Shown in pieces: positions 55,703 through 64,000 of a stretch of 64,000 bases of DNA. The notes under the pieces are model-generated. The model was not told the origin of the DNA and did not search any database. It saw only the letters and a program-made list of their open reading frames with translations. A program made the translations under genes and the position numbers. This DNA is from Hysterium pulicare CBS 123377. Lineage: Eukaryota > Ascomycota > Dothideomycetes > Hysteriales > Hysteriaceae. Every line of letters starts with the position of its first letter. Position 1 is the stretch's first letter. Location of the stretch: the NCBI GenBank assembly GCA_000467715.1, contig AJFK01000052.1:1-64000 (forward strand). The letters run 5' to 3'.

Positions 55703-57150
55703 TCACCCTTTGCTTTCGCTTTCCCTAGCCCCTTGAACAACATCTCCCTCCTTGTTCTGCGGAACTGCCAATCGCAAATCGATAAACACTTTGAGCTGCC
55801 GGGGCAGGATATCACGGAAGGGAGAGGTGGTGGTGGGGTCGAATTGTCGATTGCCGTTATGATAGAAAACTCTACGGGATGACCCGACGACGAAGCCGTC
55901 GAGTGCGAGATGCGTTAGTTTGGGGAAGCAATTGAAGGTTCCGCCGTCGGAGGCTCGGAGAAAGTCCACCGGCATTACATCCACGAAGACTAGAAAAAGA
56001 GACTCCAAAACAAGGCCACTGTGTCGGCCAAGAGTCGCACGACGGTGTTTGGGTTTCAAACTCCTTCTGGGTCTCCTTCTTTGCGGAGATGCAGCTCGAG
56101 CTCTTTTAGATGATGCATCCTAGAAAGCAAAGTCTTGAGATTGTCCAAAGTGAGACATGCGTCAGTGATAGCTAGACGTGTCAAATTGATTGCCGAAGAT
56201 GTTGAGCTCCATTTGATAGGATACGGAGTATGACCGTACCTGTAATCGTCAACCGAATCCAATCGAAGTGTTGCCAGTGAAGGTATTGAAAGGAGCGGAG
56301 CAATCCACTGCGACGGATCAGAAGAGTCATTCCGCTCGAGCACATTTTCAACCCGTACGTACTTCAGGCTTCTCAGAGCGTTCACTTTGTTCCAGACATC
56401 TGGTTCTCTGAGCATCATGTAAAGCAGCATGAGCAGGGGGCCTCGTTGTCCATCGATGGAAACTGATTCCAATTGGGGAAGGGACAACAAGAGTAGAAGC
56501 ATTGCTGTTATACCTGACCACTCGAGGTCTTTGACATCTTCGTCGCGATCCCACGCTGAGAGAATTGTCTCCATAACCCATTTTGGAAGCAAACTTTCGA
56601 AGATCGCTACTTTACCTTGAGTAAAGGGGCGAGCGACGTCGTCGCCAAGAACGGCGAAATTCGGTAAACGCCTTCGGCTTTGGAGTCGGTGCAGTGGTAA
56701 GATCCGCCACAATCATCACACGTGCGCGTCCACCCTGACATCTTCTTCCCTATGAGCTAATTTGGGAATAGCATCGAAAGATTTGCCTTCAGCGGCTTCT
56801 CCATCAGCAAGCTGGGAAATGACGTCGAGGGATTGGCCTCCATAGCGAAGATCAATGTCAATGTCGAAGCGGATTGTAGTGAAGTACTCGGCCAGCAAAA
56901 GCGTTTCCACTATCCTATTGAGAATTTCAAAAGCTCCAATTCCCCAACCGTCCTCGCCTGTATCGTACACCAGTACTTGATCATTATACTGCACTCTCTT
57001 GGTCAAGGCGTTATGCAAGTCGATGGCGTTATGCTTGGCTGCGAGGCTATGGAGTCGTTTACAAGCGAGAGCGAGGTTCTCGATGCCGTCAGGCCGGCTT
57101 TCTTCGAGAATCCTGACGAGGAGTTCGCTTGGGAGTGAAAGCAAGGACAT
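55703..57150 (-). CDS. F-box/leucine-rich-repeat-like protein
   Basis: The N-terminus MSLLSLPSELLVRILEESRP followed by IENLALACKRLHSLAAKH is an F-box. Exon 1 (57150-56720) joins exon 2 (from 56671) by a 48-bp intron in frame. Exon 2 contains leucine-rich-repeat-like text (LLSLPQLESVSIDGQRGPLL, IPSLATLRLDSVDDY, INLTRLAITDACLTLDNL, HHLKELELHL) and meets a stop at 56056, giving 348 residues. A further coding-like block at about 56030-55703 (FNCFPKLTHLALDGFVVGSS, LPRQLKVFIDLRLAVP) continues the pattern in another frame. No clean intron joins it, so either the end of the gene is misread or it is frameshifted. F-box proteins recruit targets to SCF ubiquitin ligases. The target is unknown. Confidence 0.65.
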
Positions 57151-58407
57151 GATGGTGGTTTGTCGTTGATCAATTACGTTTCGTGTAACAAGGCCATGCT
57201 ATCTGATTGTCGCCTGTATTTTAAGAGGCGTTATGTGGCAGTGTCGGACAGCACTAGCCCTTCGAGCTGGCCACCCCTGAATTCAATGAATGCTTTTGGC
57301 TATCAGGAGTTTTAACGCTTTCGAGGAAGGTCGCTCAGGAACTGCCCCACAGCGGCGCCGAGTGAAAATATGTGCGTTCGCTCCGCCATCATCAGCCCAC
57401 ACGTCTAACTTCCACTATGGAATTATGAAAAGAGCCAGAAGTTCCAAAGAGCAAATAAATTCTTCACATGCAGAAAGTCTGTCACACGCAGGAAATCTGA
57501 CATGCATCTGCGAAGAGATTGCCGGGAAAAAGGAGCCAAAGGCCTGGAGAGGTGGGGTTCGACCAAGATAGATTAACTCCGACATTGCGGCGTAGGTACC
57601 GAGAACCGTAAATCGAAAGTAGATCGTTCATTTCAGACCTTGGAATCGTCCAATTCATCTATACAAGGCCCTCCATGTTAGTAAGTGCAGCTAAACTCAT
57701 CATTTCATTCGCGCAAAATTGATGTTCGGACATGAAAGCTGGAACAAGCGCGTTCCTTCATGCATGCCTCTGTTCGGGAACATGCCATTCCTCGTTATGG
57801 CGGCATTCAGGTTGATTCTCGAACACAAACTGCTCAAGCCTTCCCGCCGTCCCCAGGAAACCCATTACTCTCAATCAGGGCCGCTTCCGTTAGACGGGCC
57901 GGATTCGAATTTAGCCGCATGAACCCACTAACCCTTCTCTGCGTTTGGTTCCCGGCACCATGGAAACGAAGAAACAAGAAACGTGGGTGTGGCGAGCATC
58001 CCGTATTCCCCAGCTGTTCCCCTTGGCACTAACGTGCCATTGCCAATTATAATTTTCACGCGGCAAACGCCTCTTTTGGGGGGCGTTCACCGATCGACCT
58101 CGCCGACGCAGGCTGAGGCGCCGCAGCTACACGTATGTGCCGGCTATGAGGCCTTGACGACCTCGGCAATTGGAAGGCAATGACTGGTGCTGACCGGTGC
58201 ATGGATCCCACACGGGTCCGTACTATGTAGGATTTTCCAAGATTGCTCATGTATTGCGCAGAATGCTTATTAGATGAAAGTGAGCTTGGCCAATGTCAGG
58301 AACCGAATGGACCCACCCCCAGTATCTTAGCGATGTAAAAGTATAAAGGACCACAAGGTGCTCATGTGGAGAGGGGTGCCAGCGCTTCTTTTGCTCTTCC
58401 TGATATC
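57151..58407. other. Intergenic, divergent promoters
   Basis: 1.26 kb between the minus-strand F-box gene and the plus-strand FAD oxidase. Frames at 57290-57571 and 57719-58183 have no known motif. Confidence 0.5.
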
Positions 58408-60376
58408 ATGGTCGCTGTAGGACATCTTTTGACGGCCTTTTCGGTGCTAGGCGGCGCATTCGCTGCTAAATGGTTGGGTGAAACCAAGAAGGAGGGCAAT
58501 ACAACGTACCAGTGCAAGTGTTACTCGGACAATGCATGTTGGCCCTCAAAGTCAGACTGGAGTGCGCTGAACAAAACTGTCGGTGGAGCGCTTCTGGTTG
58601 CGTTGCCACCCGCCGCGCCATGCCATTACACGATGGACGGGATGAAGACGTACGATGCAGACCAATGCGCGGGTGTGAATGCTGGGTACTCGGATGAAGC
58701 ATGGGAGTAAGTGGACTTTCATCTGCAATCCTTCGAGGTCGAATTTATTGAGACCCTGGCTGACGCGACGGACGTGTACAGAGTCAGCCAGACAGTCGCA
58801 AACCTCTGGCCATATTGGACAAACGACACCTGCCTCCCTACCACCAATCCCAACGATACCTGCAGTCGAGGGTTCTATCCTGACTATGTCATTATGGCCA
58901 CGACGAAAGAACACATCAAGACAGGCATTGACTTTGCGCGTGTGCACAACCTGCGCTTGATCATTCGCAACACTGGCCATGACTTCTTGGGCCGAAGTAC
59001 TGGATGGGGGAGTCTCGCAATCAACACGCACAGTTTCCAGAACGCATCCTTCACAAAAAGCTATACCGGTCCAGGAAACTGGACGGGTGGGGCTGTGACT
59101 GTTGGCGCGGGCGTTCAAGACAGGGCGTTGTATCGGCTAGCTTATGCACAAAGTCCGCCGGTTGCGATCGTCGGCGGAGAGTGTCCAGTAAGTCTTTGAA
59201 CTCAGGAACACCAAGCGCCGAGTACTAATCCCTTCATTAGACGGTCGGCTTGGCTGGAGGATACATACAAGGAGGGGGCCACGGGCCTTTGACGACCATT
59301 TATGGCATGGGGGCAGATAACGCTCTTTCTTTCGACCTCATCACGGCAAACGGCACTTATGTGACAGCGAACGCAGTTGAGAATCCCGACCTTTTCTGGG
59401 CCATGAAGGGTGGCGGTCCTGCAACTTTCGCTGTCATCACTTCTTTGACCGTCAAGACTCATCCCGAGCTTCCATCCGCGGGTGTGATTATCAATATCAA
59501 CTCGACCCACACCAACAATACGGACCTATTTTGGCAGGGTGTAAGAGCTTTCCATAATCTGTCCAACCGTTGGGTCGACAATGGCATGTTCGTGTATTTT
59601 GAACTTCAGCCTCTCAGGTTGCACATCCAACCTATGGTCGGCCCAAACATGACCGCCGCGAAGATTAATCAAGTCGTCAAGCCCCTTTTCGACCAGCTGA
59701 AAGCACAGGGCGTCCCGTACAGTACCGTAACTAAGGAGTTCCCGACCTGGTTCCAACTGTACATAGACATGTTCGAGGACGAAGTAGCTGGCCAAAATGC
59801 CCTTGTCGGCGGCCGTTTGATGACAAGACAAGACATCTCTGAGCATGGCGACGATATCATAGAAGCCTTCAAGGTAGGCGCTCAGCCGGACTCAGATGCT
59901 CCTGGATTCATGGTTGGACATACCGTCGGACCGGGCCATGGAGTTCCTGTGGTTGACAATGCAATCAACCCGAAGTGGAGAAACGCGAGCAGTTTCGTTA
60001 TTGCCAACGTCCTCATGAGTGGAACCGAGAGTTGGGCTGTTAAGCAGCAGAAACAGGACCTCTTGACGAACCATGTCGGTGCAGCGTTCAGAAAAGCGGC
60101 TCCATACGGTGCTGCATATGTGAATGAGGTAAGCGCTACGTCTTATTGATCCGTTTGAACGTCTTGACCGAATGGTATGAGAGATTCTAACGACGTCTGT
60201 AGGGCGATCTCGAGGAGCCAAACTGGCAAGACACATACTGGGGAAGCAATTACCCCCGACTTTTAGAATTGAGAAAGAAATGGGATCCCAATGGTGTGTT
60301 CTACGCAAGAACCACGCCGGGAACCGAGGACTGGGAGGTCATCGACTACGGCACAAAACTTTGTAAGAAGACATGA
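58408..60376 (+). CDS. Secreted FAD-linked oxidoreductase, berberine-bridge type, bicovalent
   Basis: Four exons (58408-58706, 58782-59187, 59241-60128, 60203-60376) sum to 589 codons, 588 residues. A leader (VGHLLTAFSVLGGAFA) suggests secretion, and the N-terminal region is Cys-rich (YQCKCYSDNACWP). The FAD domain shows IIRNTGHDFLGRSTGWGSLA with the covalent His and, split by intron 2, GGECP/TVGLAGGYIQGGGHG with the covalent Cys. The end KKWDPNGVFYARTTPGTEDW matches the family. Bicovalent BBE-like oxidases oxidise sugars, alcohols or alkaloid-type intermediates outside the cell or in vesicles. It has no metabolite-gene neighbours, so a carbohydrate or lignocellulose-linked substrate is as likely as a secondary metabolite. 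Confidence 0.92.
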
Positions 60377-60806
60377 TCGATTGACACGAAAGTTTGGAGG
60401 CACTATTGGCAATAGATCGATCCCTGAGAATACGAAACTTACCATTGATAACATTGCATACCATATCATTGTAGAGCGGCCTTTCGCAGTTGATTTTTTT
60501 AAGATAATAATAACCAGTTCATCTATTTCGGTCTTTGCTTGAATGACAATGATGACGTGTTGCTGTGCGGATTAGTGATTCTACACTGGGATTAGGATGT
60601 ACAGCGACTGTCGAAGTATTTGTCTTGAGCTCTTCGAGCGGATGTTTAGCTGATATGTTTGGTGAAGCTCCAGCAGCTGAAAGTGCCCAGGTGAAAGGTA
60701 GACTTTAGGCCAACGGCTGAACCTCGGCTCCAACTCCCAGATCTCAGTCATTTCGTAACACCCAGATGCCCTTCACTGTACCAGCACAGCCAAAGGACAG
60801 ACCAAC
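60377..60806. other. Intergenic, nothing supported
   Basis: 430 bp between two plus-strand genes. Confidence 0.5.
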
Positions 60807-61745
60807 ATGTCAGAATACTGGAAATCAACAGTAAGTTCTCTTCTGCAGGCATCAATCTGACTCCCTAACCCAAGTGTCCAGCCCAAATACTGGTGCAAAT
60901 TCTGCAAAGTCTACGTCCGCGATACCAAACTCGAGAAACAAGCGCACGACGCCACTGGCCGACACCAAGGCGCGATTCAGCGCTCCCTCCGCGATCTACA
61001 CAAAGGCCAAGAACGGGAGGAGAGGGACACGCAGAGAGCGAAAGATGAGGTCGCCCGCTTGAACGGCATCGTGCCGGGACCGGGAGGGAGTTCGTCGAAA
61101 GACCTGCCATGGAAGAAACAAGACTCTACGTCAGCACCTTCGAAAGTCGCAACCATGGAGGAGAGGAAGAGACAAATGGCGCAGCTTGCGGAGATGGGTA
61201 TTGCGGTTCCGGAGGCGTTCCAGAAGGAGATGGCTATGGTGGGGGAGTGGAAGGCTGTGGAGACGGCGCCGGTGAAGCATGAGAACAAAGACGCGAATGG
61301 AGTGTTATTGAATAAAGGTATACACAAGCGGAAACTAGAGGGCGACGAGGAAGAACAGGAGGCAGCTGCTGTGATCACGAAGAAGAAGGGGTGGGGCAAT
61401 ACCTACAAGTCCTTCCCGGGCAAGGGAGGGGGCGGGGATGAAGACTTTGATATTCTATTTCAGATAAAGAAGCCAGCTTCAACGAAGGAAGGGGGAGAGG
61501 ACGAAGAGCATGAAGTCAAAGACGAGAAGGCGATGAAACTGGAGTCAGACATCAAAGGTGAGCATGAAGAGGGGACTTTACAGGACATTCCGACGGCTGC
61601 AGAAGCATCCGCTATAACGGCCGTCAAAATCGAGCCTGACATTCCAGTATCACCTGCGGGTGCAACTGCGCAGCCTGCCGAGACCGAGAAAACAGCAGGA
61701 GCCCCAGCTGTGGTATTCAAGAAGCGGAAGAAAGCTGGACGTTGA
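60807..61745 (+). CDS. WBP4-like U1-type zinc-finger (matrin-type) pre-mRNA splicing protein
   Basis: A 24-nt first exon (60807-60830, MSEYWKST) is joined by a 51-bp intron to 60882-61745, giving 295 residues. The joined N-terminus reads MSEYWKSTPKYWCKFCKVYV, then KQAHDATGRHQGAIQRSLRD. The Cys-x2-Cys...His-x5-His finger at residues 13-37 is the matrin U1-type zinc finger seen at the start of WBP4/FBP21-like spliceosomal proteins. The rest is highly charged, with Lys/Glu runs and KKKGWGNTYKSFPGKGGGG, ending in a basic tail (VVFKKRKKAGR) that may be a nuclear signal. No WW domain is seen, as in many fungal relatives. Its likely role is in the spliceosome. Confidence 0.88.
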
Positions 61746-62398
61746 ACACAAATGCTACACTCGACAGTACGCTCTCGCCAATACGGCTTAGCCCTGCGTC
61801 CTTCAGGGCATCAAGCAAGCTACTTCTCACTGCATCATTCAGAAAAGGACGAAGACTTGTGGAGTGCAAAGCGTCTGGAGGCTCGAGAAAAGACTAGGAC
61901 GATGCTCACCATGCTCCTATATTTCCAACAAGCCAACTCAGCACAGATTTCGAAGTAATCCACCAGATCGGTAAGCCGCATCCTTTTAGCTACGTGGGGA
62001 CCGGAACATTGCTGAGTGATGACTTAGGAGAGACTGTTGTACGAAATCATGCGTTCCTCCACGGCTACCTCCTCATCAGCTGATTTTAATCATGACATTC
62101 ATAAATACAAATATTTGTCAGCCATGTCCTTCCAAAATGTTGCCGTCAAATCCGGCGTACAATGATCGCCAAGCCATGTTTGGATACACATCGGTTCCTC
62201 GCCTATTCTTAACTTTAACGTCAATTGAGTCGTCATAATCTACCAAAGGGTGTACGATCAAATTCCACTTGCGGACGCCTAAAATCTAAACCAACATCTG
62301 TATACCAACAACATCCCGAGCTAACCTGCCTTCTTCTCAGCCAACTTATCCATTCAGTCATACTCATAATCCGCCAAACACCTCGAAACATCGCAAGA
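61746..62398. other. Intergenic, nothing supported
   Basis: 650 bp. The upstream extension of the arginase frame (62225-62398) is not protein-like and is treated as 5' untranslated. Confidence 0.5.
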
Positions 62399-63337
62399 AT
62401 GGCCCCCAAACCCCTGACATCTATCACTCTAATCTTCTCTCCCTATCACGTAGGTGCCTACAACCACCGCGTAGGCGCCGGACCCCTGCGCATCCGCTCC
62501 CAAGGCCTAATTCCATCCCTCGAATCCCTCAACATAAAACTCCACATCAAAGAGATCCCGCCCGTCGACGACTTTGAAGGCGAATTAGGAAAATCGTTCG
62601 AACTCCTCCGCCGGATCTCCCTCCTCGTTCGCGAAGCCAGTGAAAACGACTCTTTCCCTATCATCCTCGCCGGTAACTGCATGAGCACTGTCGGAGTTGC
62701 TGCAGGTCTATCCGAACTCTCGCATTCCCAGGCCGCCAACGACTTGGGCTGTATCTGGTTTGATGCGCATGATGATTTCCACATCCCAGATACGCTAGCA
62801 AGTGGATATCTTGATGCGATGGGTGTTTCTATGTTGGCGGGTCAGAGCTTCCATGCGCTTATGGGAACCGTGCCTGGACACCGGCCGCTGGATTTGGGGA
62901 AGTTTGTCTATTGTGGTGTTAGAGATGTGACGGAGGTTGAGAAGAAGAGGATGGTGGAGGGCGGGATGGAGATTATCTGGGGAAGTGTGGGTGATAAGAA
63001 GGAGGATAAGAGGGAGTTTGCGCAAGAGCTTGGGAATGTGCTAGGAAAAGGGAATGCAGGGAGTAGGGTTATGGTGCATTTGGACCTAGATGTATTGGAT
63101 GATTCATATGGGAGAGTTAATCAATTTTCTGCGCCGGGTGGTATTTTTATGGACGATCTTGTGCAGTGTTTGACAACGATAACTGAGAAGGTTGTGCCGT
63201 CGTCTTTGACTGTTGCGTCTTTTGAGCCAGGTTTGGAGGGCAGTGATGAGATTGCTGGCTTTGCGGTTAGGGCTGTGACGGAGTTTGTGCGGGCTCTGAG
63301 GAAGAGTGCATATGTGTCTGAGCATGTGGAGCTATGA
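62399..63337 (+). CDS. Arginase/agmatinase-fold ureohydrolase-like protein with altered metal site
   Basis: The start at 62399 (MAPKPLTSITLIFSPYHVGA) gives 312 residues, an ordinary ureohydrolase length. The in-frame upstream Met would add 58 unlike residues. Metal-binding blocks are CIWFDAHDDFHIP (Asp122, His124, Asp126) and MVHLDLDVLDDSYG (Asp229, Asp231). The block expected as GGDHS, with the first His ligand, is instead AGNCMSTVG (residues 91-99), so Mn-A lacks its His. Established knowledge: arginases and agmatinases need two Mn ions and hydrolyse guanidino groups to urea. Related fungal proteins with GNC at this place exist, but their activity is not known to me. Activity on a guanidino compound is therefore uncertain. 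Confidence 0.88.
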   Translation: MAPKPLTSITLIFSPYHVGAYNHRVGAGPLRIRSQGLIPSLESLNIKLHIKEIPPVDDFEGELGKSFELLRRISLLVREASENDSFPIILAGNCMSTVGVAAGLSELSHSQAANDLGCIWFDAHDDFHIPDTLASGYLDAMGVSMLAGQSFHALMGTVPGHRPLDLGKFVYCGVRDVTEVEKKRMVEGGMEIIWGSVGDKKEDKREFAQELGNVLGKGNAGSRVMVHLDLDVLDDSYGRVNQFSAPGGIFMDDLVQCLTTITEKVVPSSLTVASFEPGLEGSDEIAGFAVRAVTEFVRALRKSAYVSEHVEL

Positions 63338-63650
63338 GCCATAGCGTAGAGCGCTGTGAGAATTAGTTCGTGGGCAGAATGTTTGACTTGGATCAAAGGT
63401 TTGGCTTTGTGCATGAAAAATAAGAGACAAGGAAGTGCGCGTAGAACAAAGAAGGATGAAATAATAACAAGCTCATTTTCAAGTGAATCAGGTGCTAACA
63501 ATGGGGTACTGTAGCGGCAGTCTGATCGAACAAAGCGGCGGTGTGGTCAAACAAAGCGACTAAAAGATGAAGGACATACATAAGGAGAGTATGTCCGATG
63601 TTCCAACTCGACATAATCTACGTTCAGTCTATCAATCAAGTACCGAAACG
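63338..63650. other. Intergenic, nothing supported
   Basis: 313 bp between two plus-strand genes. Confidence 0.5.
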
Positions 63651-64000
63651 ATGCCTCCTACAGAAAGATACCTCGAGAGACTTTTAGTCCTCCCGAAACT
63701 CATATATAAGATCCGCATCTTTGTCAAGTCATACACAAGGCTCGCCGAACCAGAGTATAATTATTGTGTTGACGACATCAAATGGTCTGAGACCTGTACT
63801 TGCATAGAACATCTGTCGCCAGCTTACTTTACCAGATCGCGAAGCCGTATTGAAAAGCTTCCTCTAGCGCCTAAGAATGAACGGAATGACAGGGCGCCAA
63901 ACCTGAAAAACCGCAGATACGACTCGACAAGTCTTGTGGAAGCAGTTATATGCTATTTCGATCGACCTGAGAGTATGATGAACGAAGAGCAGAGAGATGC
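63651..64000 (+). CDS. 5' part of an unrecognised gene, cut by the window end
   Basis: An open frame from ATG at 63651 runs 116 codons to the last base without a stop. It begins MPPTERYLERLLVLPKLIYK and includes NYCVDDIKWSETCTCIEHLS and a basic stretch (RSRSRIEKLPLAPKNERNDR). No domain is recognised and no leader is evident. An F-box-like relative is possible from the LPKLIYKIR run, but that is weak. The open length and the codon pattern support a real gene. Confidence 0.5.
   Translation, partial: MPPTERYLERLLVLPKLIYKIRIFVKSYTRLAEPEYNYCVDDIKWSETCTCIEHLSPAYFTRSRSRIEKLPLAPKNERNDRAPNLKNRRYDSTSLVEAVICYFDRPESMMNEEQRD

Noticed and set aside
62225-62398. N-terminal extension of the arginase-like protein
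   Set aside because: The 58 residues are unlike ureohydrolases, and the inner Met gives the normal start.

Overview
The window comes from a filamentous ascomycete (Pezizomycotina). The genes are interrupted by many short introns, mostly 46-127 bp, with GT..AG ends and a CTAAC- or CTGAC-like branch point. The families are typical of plant-associated moulds: a class II hydrophobin, Pth11-like rhodopsin-domain proteins, a CmcJ-like oxygenase, berberine-bridge-type oxidases, a PL4 rhamnogalacturonan lyase and a CE16 acetylesterase. Leotiomycetes/Helotiales would fit, but that placement is inference. I found no tRNA, rRNA, CRISPR array or recognisable transposon. Exon models were built by hand. 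For most multi-exon genes the summed exon length is a multiple of three and joins conserved motifs, and this is the main support for the joins.

0-14 kb: an intact amidohydrolase (85-1053, minus) is followed by a gene-poor, decayed stretch. That stretch holds a broken PDR-type ABC transporter half (about 1.6-3.15 kb), a broken GNAT acetyltransferase (about 6.9-7.6 kb), decayed repeats and two copies of a 35-bp dispersed repeat. An intact NmrA-like reductase lies at 11.7-12.6 kb.

14-27 kb: a class II hydrophobin with two introns, then a run resembling the tailoring part of a secondary-metabolite cluster. It contains a CmcJ-like Fe/2-oxoglutarate-type oxidoreductase, an MBOAT/wax-synthase-like acyltransferase, a cytochrome P450, a Pth11-like membrane protein, an ERG26/3-beta-HSD-like dehydrogenase and a secreted FAD oxidase. 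No polyketide synthase, NRPS, terpene cyclase or prenyltransferase is visible. A sterol or triterpenoid scaffold is a plausible but unproven substrate.

28-41 kb: an F-box-like protein, a second NmrA-like gene with an apparent frameshift, an unknown 728-residue multi-pass membrane protein, an oxysterol-binding protein of the KES1/OSH4 type, a 52-bp minisatellite, a second Pth11-like protein and an epoxide-hydrolase-like alpha/beta hydrolase.

42-54 kb: a plant-polysaccharide module (PL4 lyase, ACS-family MFS transporter in tandem, and further on a CE16 esterase), a third Pth11-like protein, and a Baeyer-Villiger-type flavin monooxygenase with an 11-nt micro-exon.

54-64 kb: F-box-like genes, a bicovalent-type secreted FAD oxidase, a WBP4-like U1-type zinc-finger splicing factor, an arginase-fold protein with an altered first metal site, and the 5' part of an unrecognised gene running off the window end.
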